NCBI GenBank assembly: GCA_018263365.1
Contig: JAANXI010000109.1
Location: forward strand, 1 to 9,671
DNA from: Fidelibacterota bacterium
GTDB lineage: Bacteria; Fidelibacterota; JAANXI01
Reading direction: 5' to 3'
Length of the DNA stretch: 9,671 nt
Below, one piece after another: positions 1 through 6,514 of the stretch (its first letter is position 1; the number at the start of each line of letters is the position of its first letter). A model generated the notes under the pieces. That model was not told the DNA's origin. It searched no databases and saw only the letters and a program-made list of their open reading frames with translations. The position numbers and the translations under genes were made by a program.

Positions 1-37
1 TAAAGGCTCCGCGCACTCCCTGAAAACCCACTTTCAT
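1..37 (-). CDS. pheA: Prephenate (or arogenate) dehydratase, N-terminal fragment
   Basis: Only the first 12 codons are present; the gene runs off the left edge. They read MKVGFQGVRGAF, which matches the start of the prephenate dehydratase catalytic domain (K-V-x-F/Y-Q-G-x-x-G-A-F/Y). That enzyme decarboxylates and dehydrates prephenate to phenylpyruvate, or arogenate to phenylalanine. The ATG at 37-35 overlaps the TGA of tyrA at 36-34 in an ATGA arrangement, and an AGGA lies 7 nt upstream inside tyrA, so translation is probably coupled. There is no chorismate mutase sequence before this start, so the protein is not an N-terminal mutase fusion of the E. coli P-protein type. A C-terminal ACT domain would be expected but is outside the window. 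The call rests on 12 residues plus the very telling neighbour. Confidence 0.82.
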   Translation of the reverse strand, partial: MKVGFQGVRGAF

Positions 38-771
38 TGTAATTCCTGTTCTATTTCCTGCAATGCCTGGATAAATTCGTGCCGGGCGGCTTCTGCGAAT
101 CGATTGTATTTATTCATATCTGTAAATAGTTGTGGTGTATCATTCTCAACCACATCCAGAATATGTAACAGTCGCTTGTATCCCTCGGTGTCAATGGCTA
201 TCCCTTTTGCCCCATAGATGCTCAGTCCCCGCCCGATGAAGTGCGTCAGCACCTGCGAGCGGGCGATCTGCCGGTCATGTTCCTCCGGTGTCGCTTCGAT
301 GACCTGTAAGCCTTTTTCCTTTAGGTATGATTTAATACAAGCGTAAAGATCGTCTGGAACCCGCACGCCGTGGATGACGATTTTTTGTCCTTCGACCGTG
401 TCGCCGGCGCTGTCCGGACCGAACATGGGATGGGTAGCCAGAATCTGTGTCTCTTCAGTCAGGTACTTCCGCATCTGTTCTACCGGATATTCTTTCACGG
501 AGCAGACATCGATCACAAGGTTCCCGGCGATCATCGGGGCAATTCGCTGCATTGTCTCCCCGAACGCGGATATCGGCACCGCCGGGATCACGGCATCACA
601 CTGGCACACTTCTTTTAGAGATGTTAATTCCCCGCCGGACTTTCCAACAGTGTTCGCATCTTTGGAATGGCTGCTGACTTTCACCCGAAAATCTTCGGAA
701 AGATACTCCACCATTAGTTGACCAAACCGCCCGAACCCGATGATTCCTATTGTTGTAATTTCCTCTGTCAT
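34..771 (-). CDS. tyrA: Prephenate/arogenate dehydrogenase (TyrA family)
   Basis: This 245-residue enzyme should carry out the NAD(P)-dependent oxidative decarboxylation leading to tyrosine, in the cytoplasm. The Rossmann nucleotide-binding loop is GFGRFG at residues 12-17 and the strand-end motif DVCSVK is at 89-94. The family hallmark HPMFGP is at 114-119; its His is the catalytic one in characterised TyrA proteins. The helical C-terminal part has LTHFIGR (175-181) followed by a TEGY...LL...VEN...LF..M..YN pattern. This resembles arogenate dehydrogenases of the plant/TyrAa type more than the E. coli T-protein, so arogenate may be the substrate; that is inference. There is no fused chorismate mutase or ACT domain, and the protein is short for the family. 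The ATG at 771 has only a weak ribosome binding site. It is followed by a dehydratase gene with ATGA overlap. Confidence 0.93.
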   Translation of the reverse strand: MTEEITTIGIIGFGRFGQLMVEYLSEDFRVKVSSHSKDANTVGKSGGELTSLKEVCQCDAVIPAVPISAFGETMQRIAPMIAGNLVIDVCSVKEYPVEQMRKYLTEETQILATHPMFGPDSAGDTVEGQKIVIHGVRVPDDLYACIKSYLKEKGLQVIEATPEEHDRQIARSQVLTHFIGRGLSIYGAKGIAIDTEGYKRLLHILDVVENDTPQLFTDMNKYNRFAEAARHEFIQALQEIEQELQ

Positions 772-811
772 TCTTGTCGCATCATATTGTATCGTTTTTG
801 ACCCGCCTAAA

Positions 812-863
812 CATACAATATCCGGCCAATGTATGAAAATCTAAATTTAGTCTGTTACAGACT
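812..863. promoter_or_regulatory. Divergent intergenic region with two dyads
   Basis: The 166-nt gap between tyrA (minus) and the GIY-YIG-like gene (plus) must hold the promoters of both. Two inverted repeats are visible. CATACA (812-817) pairs with TGTATG (830-835) across 12 nt. AGTCTG (849-854) pairs with CAGACT (858-863) across 3 nt. Either could be a regulator site or a small RNA hairpin. A TACAAT at 786-791 on the minus strand could be a -10 for tyrA, but no -35 sits at the right distance. Nothing here identifies the regulator. Confidence 0.3.
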
Positions 864-937
864 GGCTATCAGTTGCAACATATTTCCGTATTAAGTATGT
901 TTTACAATCTGTTTGAAAGAACTGGAGGAGAGCACAT

Positions 938-1303
938 ATGGTTTCACTAGAGATGGACGGCCCATACGAGTTATCCGACAAAATGGTGGAAAAGCAGGCA
1001 GCGCCTGACACGCCGGGCAATTATGCGCTTGGCTATCTTAACGAGGAAGGGACGTTTGTCGTCTGTTATGTAGGCCGGTCCGATGACGAACTGCAAAGCA
1101 AACTTCTGAGCTGGGTCGGGGCCATCGCCAGATACACCCATTTTGAGTACTCCTATGCGGATTCAGCGGAAGAAGCCTATACTAAGGAATGTCACAATTA
1201 TCATGATTTCGGCGGCAGCGATAACCTTTACAATAGTAATCATCCGTATCGCAAAGATAAAACCGACTGGACGTGTCCCCGTTGCTCGTTTTACGGGCGG
1301 TAG
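938..1303 (+). CDS. Small GIY-YIG-like protein with C-terminal CPRC motif
   Basis: The protein is 121 residues. The first half has GNYALGY (27-33) and, after a short loop, CYVGRSDDEL (43-52). These match the two strands of the GIY-YIG nuclease fold (G-x-Y ... Y-x-G). The Arg usually found about 8 residues later is Lys55 here. An EAYTKECHNYHDF helix (79-91) supplies the expected Glu, and NSNHP (99-103) the expected Asn. The end, WTCPRC (111-116), has one CxxC pair that could bind metal or form a disulfide. The start is set by a strong GGAGGAG about 8 nt before the ATG. No membrane segment or signal peptide is present. The fold is recognised from motif spacing only, and nuclease activity is uncertain because of the Arg to Lys change. 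The gene stands alone, divergent from tyrA, with convergent transcription downstream. Confidence 0.72.
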   Translation: MVSLEMDGPYELSDKMVEKQAAPDTPGNYALGYLNEEGTFVVCYVGRSDDELQSKLLSWVGAIARYTHFEYSYADSAEEAYTKECHNYHDFGGSDNLYNSNHPYRKDKTDWTCPRCSFYGR

Positions 1304-1380
1304 GATTTTTTCCTAAATATTTTTTGAGCTAATACTTCAAATATGCCGCTGCTATGCGGTTTACCGCCTCTAATTACCAA

Positions 1381-1420
1381 GGAAAAATAAAAAGCCGCAG
1401 ATGATCACTCACCTGCGGCT
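1381..1420 (-). terminator. Rho-independent terminator of the receptor/lipoprotein operon
   Basis: Read on the minus strand, an 8-bp perfect stem (AGCCGCAG / CTGCGGCT, plus positions 1413-1420 and 1393-1400) is extended inward by a mismatch and three more pairs around a TCAC loop. It is followed directly by TTTTATTTTTCC. On the plus strand no T-run follows the hairpin, so it serves the minus-strand operon and not the gene at 938-1303. Confidence 0.88.
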
Positions 1421-1426
1421 CAAGTG

Positions 1427-1492
1427 GGGCTCAATATGAGAGGGGGAGAGCCCGACTTTTTATAGTAGTCATGAAGTCAAAGGCTGACTTCA
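1427..1492 (-). other. Two extra hairpins in the 3' untranslated region
   Basis: Between the lipoprotein stop and the terminator lie two further perfect inverted repeats. TGAAGTCA (1472-1479) pairs with TGACTTCA (1485-1492) around a 5-nt loop. GGGCTC (1427-1432) pairs with GAGCCC (1448-1453). Neither has a T-run on the minus strand, so neither is a terminator for the operon. They could stabilise the mRNA 3' end or be part of a small 3'-derived RNA. Confidence 0.45.
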
Positions 1493-1502
1493 CACCGTGT
1501 TT

Positions 1503-2810
1503 TTATTGTGTCAGAATGGACCAGCCATCAATCCAGAGTTCAGAACCGAATGCGCCTTTGAATCCGGGATCTGTGTCGAAGAAACCGTCATTCGGAAGTG
1601 ATTCGGCATTGGAAAGTGCCGGACTACCGCTAGCCGGACGCGGATCGAGTCCTGGCGTTCCTTCCCGGGTACTGCCGATGTTCCGGAACTGCGGATCAAC
1701 TTCCAAAACGCTCAGACTGTCATCAGCGTTATCCGAATGGAAAAGACCATCTGGGCAACCATAGATGATGTTGTGCTCGGAGAAGTTCAGCTCATTGCCA
1801 ATCAGTGCCTGGGTCGGGTCATCGGAAATGCGCAGGCCGACACCGTTCCCCTCAGCTATAATCATGTTGCGGAAATCACCGGCGGTTCCCTCGCGGAGAC
1901 GAATCATCTGGTCAGAACCGTCACCGTCTGGACTTCCACCACCCGGGCCAATCAAAGTTACATTGTGAAATTGAGGCATGGACCGCGGAGTCTTATCCAT
2001 GTTGGTTCCGTCGTTGTCCATCTCAAAGCCGCGTCCACAAGCTTCCTGTCCCTGGATGGCAAAGAGATACTGCCCCTTGCCCTGGTATCCCTGGTCGGTG
2101 TCAAATGCGTCATCGGCGACATATACAACGCTCATATACTTGACGTTTACTGTTCCGCCGAAGAATTCAAATCCATCATCCAGATTGTACGCTACTTCGC
2201 AGTGTTCCACAGTGGTTCCATTGCCAACCCCGGCAAATGTAATCCCGTTGATTTCGTTGTCCTGACCGATGGAACGGCCGCCATACCAGACACGGACATA
2301 GCGCAGAACGCCACTGTCATCATTGGGATCGTCACCACCATACGGGACGCCGACTAAGCCCTCGACAAAGGATTCACCACCATCGGCGTTAATCGGGGCA
2401 TTTCCCAGGATAATCAGTCCACCCCAGGTTCCGCGCTGCGGCAGGTCTTCTTCCGGGAGATCAGAGGTAAAGGTAATCGGATTATCGGCGGTTCCGTCGG
2501 CAATAATTTTCGCACCACGTTCAATCACGAGTGCAGGGGCCAGGCCATTACCATCATCCGATTTGGATTTGATTGTTGTGCCGGCTTCGATGGTTAAGGT
2601 CGCTCCATCTTTGACAAAAGTTTGGCCGATTAACAGATAATCTTCATCGGCCATCCAGGTTGTATTTTCGGTAATGTCCCCCGAAATTTCCACGGCATTG
2701 GTTGTGTTGTCATCATCAGGACCAGTGGAGTTATTATCACTGCAGGCCATGAGGAAACTCACAGCAGCAATGAGTAATAATCCGCGGGTTAGAATTGAAG
2801 ATTTAGACAT
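1503..2810 (-). CDS. Right-handed parallel beta-helix surface lipoprotein, partner of the upstream receptor
   Basis: This 435-residue protein starts with a lipoprotein signal (lipobox LMAC, Cys23). An Asn/Asp-rich linker follows (about 24-38). From about residue 45 to the end it shows irregular repeats of short strands with Gly, Asn and Asp turns, the look of a parallel beta-helix: a GTWGGLIILGNAPIN-type segment, then RYVRVWYGG, GITFAGVGNGTTVEHCEVAYNLDDGFEFFGG and DDAFDTDQGYQGKGQ. Proteins with this run of motifs commonly follow TonB-dependent receptors in Bacteroidota-like genomes; some are misleadingly named multidrug transporter. I see no catalytic signature. A role in surface substrate capture for the receptor is inferred by analogy with SusD-type partners, to which it is not homologous. 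The start is supported by AGAAGGAGA before the ATG. The gap to the receptor stop is only 41 nt, so the two are co-transcribed. Confidence 0.85.
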   Translation of the reverse strand: MSKSSILTRGLLLIAAVSFLMACSDNNSTGPDDDNTTNAVEISGDITENTTWMADEDYLLIGQTFVKDGATLTIEAGTTIKSKSDDGNGLAPALVIERGAKIIADGTADNPITFTSDLPEEDLPQRGTWGGLIILGNAPINADGGESFVEGLVGVPYGGDDPNDDSGVLRYVRVWYGGRSIGQDNEINGITFAGVGNGTTVEHCEVAYNLDDGFEFFGGTVNVKYMSVVYVADDAFDTDQGYQGKGQYLFAIQGQEACGRGFEMDNDGTNMDKTPRSMPQFHNVTLIGPGGGSPDGDGSDQMIRLREGTAGDFRNMIIAEGNGVGLRISDDPTQALIGNELNFSEHNIIYGCPDGLFHSDNADDSLSVLEVDPQFRNIGSTREGTPGLDPRPASGSPALSNAESLPNDGFFDTDPGFKGAFGSELWIDGWSILTQ

Positions 2811-2851
2811 TCTGTCTCCTTCTTTGTTTTGGACTTTGTTTATTTTGCGTT

Positions 2852-5764
2852 TTAGAGTTTGTAGGCAATTCCCAGGCTGATTGCCCGGCCCGGCGAATAC
2901 CCCTTGGTAATTTTCAGTTCATCCGTTTTGGGATCGATTTGGCCAAATTTGCGTTCTGCGCCCAGCAGATTTTTAATTTTCATGCTGACTTCGAACGATC
3001 CCAGTTGTTTACTCGATGTGAGATTCACAGAGTGAAACGGGTACTCGTAGATGTTCGGCAATCCGTAGGTCCCCAATGCCCGTAGTCTCTTGCTATAAGC
3101 ATTATAGGCCAGAGAAGCATTGAATCCCTGCAGATCCGAATAATGAATGCTGGCATTCACGAGGATGTCTGACTGTCCTTCCAGCGGCCGCTTGGTTGTC
3201 GTCGCCGAGTTCGCAGCTTCCACACCGTTAAACATCTTCACTACAGAATTGGTTGTAACGCTGGATTGAATGTACGTGGCATTAAACTGAACGCTCGTTT
3301 GCCCGTATTTAATTGGTATAAAGTCAAGATTTTCGCGGACCTCGAATTCCACACCGGAATTTGTTGCTGATTTCGCGTTTTGCAGAGTCCGATAGGTCCG
3401 GTCAGCCGTTTGCACCAGCGAGGTCTCAATGGGATTGGTAAACTGCTTGGTGAACAGACTGAGCGCGATAATTTCGCTGACCTGCGGGAACCACTCGAAC
3501 CGGATGTCATAGTTCTGAATATCGGTGGTTTTCAGGAAGGGATAGCCCACGACAACCGCATCACCATAGAACGACTGAAATTCAAACGGCGCAATCTCGC
3601 GAAACTCCGGTCGCCCGATGGTTTGTGAGTAGGCGAGCCGCAGTTTGGTATTTTCCGAGGTTTGCGTCGCGAGGTTAAGTGACGGGAGATATTCCACCTC
3701 ATCAATTATTGATTCCAGCGGATCACCACCGGTCAGGGAGCTGCTGTAGGGTTGCCCGCTGACGGGATTATACGGCAGCAAATTGAGCCGGTAATCCTCG
3801 CGCCGGACACCACCAATAAACCGCACGCGGTTCAGCGCCGGCATCATGGATAGTCCCAACGGGATATCAATCATAAAATATTCAGCGTTGAGTACTTCAT
3901 CCGCCCCGTAGCCATCCGATCCCTGGGTACTTTCAACTACAATCAGCCCGTCCTGTGGATTGCCGGATTCGTCCAATGAATAGTACGCATCGTCAGTCAA
4001 TCCACTTCCGACTGCTGCAGGATCTTCGATTTCGCTCACATCACTGGGAAAACCGCCACTGGTGTGCTTGTGATAAAATGACCGCTTTTCAAACTGCCGG
4101 GTTTTTCCCTGCACACGAAGCCCGGTTTTAAATTTGTATTCCGCATTATATCGATCTGTGAAAACGGCCTGGTAATTCAGGTCGATATTGCCGTTCATGT
4201 CATCGCCGGTAGTAAACTCTCGGGTACCTGCGCTCCAGGAATAAGTATCCATCTGATAATATGACTGGTTGCCTTCGTCGCGCAGACGATAGTTCAGATT
4301 CTTCACATCCGGTTCCAGCAGCTGTGAAATTCCGGCTGTAACCGACCAATCAATCCGTTGTTCAAAGGGTGAATTCAATGTGTGATGCCCGCTGAGCGAA
4401 GTATTGTTCAGCATTTTTTCTACATAATACTCCTTCAGGAACAAGCCGTGGTCGATGTTATCAGCATAGCCCTCCGTCAGCCGGACGGAATTTTTGGAAT
4501 CGTGCGTATAGACATGGTGGAGCTTCACCTTGTGATTGTCTTTATACTTAAATCCGGTACTGAGGGTGAAGCCCGTATTGGTATTGTAAGCCGACTCATC
4601 ACTGGCCATATCTTTGATGGCAACCAGCGATTCATCCTGGATGCTGTACTCCCGATTGACCATACGGTTGAAACTATACCCATTGGAAAACTTTAGATTG
4701 GAGAAAAATCCCCATTCGAACTCCCGGGTCGGATTAAACCGGTCGCCATAATTCACGCCGAATGAAACCGGTCGACCAGGTTGTTGCTGCTGTACAGTGA
4801 AATCCGATTCGAACCCGCGGCCGATATTTCCAAGGTATGCCCGCCGATCTTTCAGCTGGGTCCCCAGCTCAGTATTGTGTTCATACAGACGGATATTTTC
4901 CGGCACATCGGATGGGAGAGTCCTTGTGCCATCATCGTAACCGAAGAAATCTGTGCTTCCACCATGGGTAGTTAAAAAATTCACATTCGAGACACCATAC
5001 ATATTGTAGGTCGAGCCCAGGCTGATATTGAAACTTCGGTTATCCGGATACGCTTTGGTGCGGATATTCACACTGCCCCCGGCAAAGACGCCCGGGAGAT
5101 CCGGAGTAAATGTCTTGGCTGCAGTGATACTCTCCAGCAAGGATGTTGAAAACAGGTTCAACGGGACCGTCTTTTTCTCCGGATCGGGGCTTGGGACTGG
5201 CACCCCGTTCATCTGAGTATTGGTATACCGTTCGCCCAAACCGCGGACATAGACTGAATTTCCGTCCACAACCGAGACGCCAGTAACACGCTTGAGCGCA
5301 TCAGCGGCATCAGAGTCCCCGCTTTTAGACATCTGCGCGGAACTCACGCCGTCCTGCACGTTGCTCGAATTCCGCTGTTCCAGCAGAATACCGGAATCAC
5401 TGGTCTTTTTTGCTGTCCCCTCAACGACAACGCTTTCCATCTCCAGTGAGGCAGATTCCAGTGAAATATCTAAATTTGTTTTCAGATTGGAGTGGACTTC
5501 AACATTATTGATGCGTCGTTGCTCATATCCGATGAAGGTTGCGACAACGGTGTATTTCCCTTCCGGAATATTGCGAATGATGAAATACCCATCAAGATCG
5601 GTAGCCGCACCCAGGTCGGTATCCTGAATCAATACATTCGCACCAATCAGCGGCTGTTGTGATTTTGCACCAGTCACATAGCCAGTAATCGTGCCTGCGA
5701 ACAATTCCTGCGATGGTAAAACAGCAAATAATACCAGAACGATTGCGAGTAAGTAGGTTTTCAT
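2852..5764 (-). CDS. TonB-dependent outer-membrane receptor with carboxypeptidase-regulatory-like domain
   Basis: The protein is 970 residues. A signal peptide covers residues 1-23 (cleavage near LFA|GT). A CarboxypepD-reg-like beta-sandwich runs about 24-105 (GTITGYV, PLIGANVLI, DLDGYF, YTVVATFIGYE). A TonB-box-like ESVVVEG is at 110-116. The plug domain is about 125-240, with ADALKRVTGVSVVDG, VYVRGLGERYTNTQMNGVPVP and FAGGSVNIRTK. The rest is a 22-strand barrel of the usual size ending in ISLGIAYKL, with Leu as last residue rather than the common Phe. Such receptors import large or scarce ligands using ExbBD-TonB energy; the substrate cannot be read from sequence. The start is the ATG at 5764, preceded by AGAGGGG at 8 nt and giving a proper signal peptide. 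The open frame extends 47 codons further upstream, but that stretch has no signal and is 5' leader. It is first in an operon with the beta-helix lipoprotein. Confidence 0.93.
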   Translation of the reverse strand: MKTYLLAIVLVLFAVLPSQELFAGTITGYVTGAKSQQPLIGANVLIQDTDLGAATDLDGYFIIRNIPEGKYTVVATFIGYEQRRINNVEVHSNLKTNLDISLESASLEMESVVVEGTAKKTSDSGILLEQRNSSNVQDGVSSAQMSKSGDSDAADALKRVTGVSVVDGNSVYVRGLGERYTNTQMNGVPVPSPDPEKKTVPLNLFSTSLLESITAAKTFTPDLPGVFAGGSVNIRTKAYPDNRSFNISLGSTYNMYGVSNVNFLTTHGGSTDFFGYDDGTRTLPSDVPENIRLYEHNTELGTQLKDRRAYLGNIGRGFESDFTVQQQQPGRPVSFGVNYGDRFNPTREFEWGFFSNLKFSNGYSFNRMVNREYSIQDESLVAIKDMASDESAYNTNTGFTLSTGFKYKDNHKVKLHHVYTHDSKNSVRLTEGYADNIDHGLFLKEYYVEKMLNNTSLSGHHTLNSPFEQRIDWSVTAGISQLLEPDVKNLNYRLRDEGNQSYYQMDTYSWSAGTREFTTGDDMNGNIDLNYQAVFTDRYNAEYKFKTGLRVQGKTRQFEKRSFYHKHTSGGFPSDVSEIEDPAAVGSGLTDDAYYSLDESGNPQDGLIVVESTQGSDGYGADEVLNAEYFMIDIPLGLSMMPALNRVRFIGGVRREDYRLNLLPYNPVSGQPYSSSLTGGDPLESIIDEVEYLPSLNLATQTSENTKLRLAYSQTIGRPEFREIAPFEFQSFYGDAVVVGYPFLKTTDIQNYDIRFEWFPQVSEIIALSLFTKQFTNPIETSLVQTADRTYRTLQNAKSATNSGVEFEVRENLDFIPIKYGQTSVQFNATYIQSSVTTNSVVKMFNGVEAANSATTTKRPLEGQSDILVNASIHYSDLQGFNASLAYNAYSKRLRALGTYGLPNIYEYPFHSVNLTSSKQLGSFEVSMKIKNLLGAERKFGQIDPKTDELKITKGYSPGRAISLGIAYKL

Positions 5765-5841
5765 TGGATTTTCCCCTCTCGTATTCATAATCGGGATAAG
5801 TATAACCGAGAGTTGTAAACAAACTTTAAAGACGGAATGAA

Positions 5842-5882
5842 AATCTGTTAAAAAACTTGTAAAAAACGCATCACAACAGATT
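5842..5882 (-). promoter_or_regulatory. Inverted repeat upstream of the receptor gene
   Basis: AATCTGTT (5842-5849) and AACAGATT (5875-5882) form an 8-bp perfect dyad with 25 nt between the arms, 78-118 nt before the receptor start codon. In RNA it could fold as a leader hairpin with a U-rich loop; in DNA it could hold paired regulator half-sites. A TATACT at 5799-5804 (minus) may be a -10, but I find no good -35. The remainder of 5765-6011 is AT-rich with no gene. Confidence 0.3.
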
Positions 5883-5979
5883 GTACCGGCGATGTTCTCA
5901 AACAATAGACAGGTGAATTACAGAGACAAAATAATTGAGTCAATTATAGGTGTTACAGAAATAAAACAATGATAAGCAC

Positions 5980-6005
5980 CCCAGGACGTTGCTGCTCATC
6001 CTGGG
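5980..6005 (-). terminator. Probable terminator after the cytochrome c gene
   Basis: CCCAGGA (5980-5986) and TCCTGGG (5999-6005) form a 7-bp perfect stem with a 12-nt loop, 6 nt after the cytochrome stop codon. On the minus strand it is followed by a U-rich but interrupted stretch (TTATCATTGTTTTATTT), so termination is likely but may be partial. Leaky read-through into the receptor operon is possible. Confidence 0.55.
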
Positions 6006-6011
6006 AAACCG

Positions 6012-6449
6012 TCAGTTTTGCGGAGCGGCACTCCGCAAGTATTCCAGCACAGCCCGGGCGCTGCTGCTGTCCAGACCCACATCGGTCATGTATTGATTAA
6101 ATTGCTGATGGTACTTTTGTAAAACCGGGTGTCGCATCACGTTCTCCTGCGGATTCAGGATCATGTTCATAATGAATTCGGGTGTCCGGCGCGTCGTAAC
6201 TTCACGCAGTGGCGGGCCAAGCACCGATTTATTCAGGGTATGGCATTTCATACATTCAGCCCGGAAAATCGCATGTCCTCTTTGTGCTAGTTTGGAGTCA
6301 ATTGGACCGATATCTACAGAATCAATTGGTCCGATACCATGTGTTAATTGTCTTTCTGTCAGCGGTGCATTACTATAATTTTTTTTGTGTTCCCCACTGC
6401 AACTCATCAGAAAAATTACAAATAACAGGAAAATGATATTTCTCCACAT
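6012..6449 (-). CDS. Mono-haem cytochrome c lipoprotein
   Basis: The protein is 145 residues from the preferred ATG at 6449. It has a hydrophobic lipoprotein signal ending in LMSC (Cys17), so it should be anchored to a membrane on the periplasmic side. The haem-attachment motif CMKCH is at 66-70 and a class I-like GPPL at 78-81. The likely axial Met is Met121 in QYMTDVGLD, followed by the usual C-terminal helix ARAVLEYLRS. Its job is electron transfer; the partner is unknown and no oxidase or reductase gene is near. The ATG at 6449 has GGAG 6 nt upstream; an ATG 15 nt earlier (6464) has none and adds five non-signal residues. The linker between the lipid anchor and the haem domain holds a tandem IGPIDSVD/IGPIDSKL duplication. 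The gene follows the broken TPR gene and is separated from the receptor operon by a hairpin. Confidence 0.88.
   Translation of the reverse strand: MWRNIIFLLFVIFLMSCSGEHKKNYSNAPLTERQLTHGIGPIDSVDIGPIDSKLAQRGHAIFRAECMKCHTLNKSVLGPPLREVTTRRTPEFIMNMILNPQENVMRHPVLQKYHQQFNQYMTDVGLDSSSARAVLEYLRSAAPQN
6294..6335 (-). repeat. 24-nt tandem duplication inside the cytochrome gene
   Basis: Two copies of the codons for IGPIDS lie 8 codons apart. The 18-nt cores differ at three positions, all third codon bases (GGA/GGT, GAT/GAC, TCT/TCC). The synonymous-only divergence suggests an old duplication under protein-level constraint, lengthening the flexible linker between the lipid anchor and the haem domain. Confidence 0.7.
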
Positions 6450-6514
6450 AATCTGCTCCAACATTTACGATAAAAGTAGATCTCATCTATATAATTCTGT
6501 TCAATAGAAAAGGT

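Noticed and set aside
1301..1367. Hairpins after the GIY-YIG-like gene (TAGGA-TTTTT-TCCTA, GCGG-TTTA-CCGC) as its terminator
   Set aside because: The first stem is short and AT-rich, and the second has no T-run after it; neither is a convincing intrinsic terminator.
1737..2357. A 206-codon plus-strand open frame opposite the beta-helix lipoprotein
   Set aside because: It has no ribosome site or recognisable motif and lies wholly antisense to a well-supported gene; it is a by-product of that gene's codon use.
5765..5905. 47-codon N-terminal extension of the TonB-dependent receptor
   Set aside because: The extension lacks a signal peptide and a ribosome site, whereas the ATG at 5764 has AGAGGGG and starts a proper signal peptide.
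6450..6464. Earlier start for the cytochrome c gene at 6464
   Set aside because: No ribosome site precedes it; GGAG lies 6 nt before the ATG at 6449, which gives a normal lipoprotein signal.
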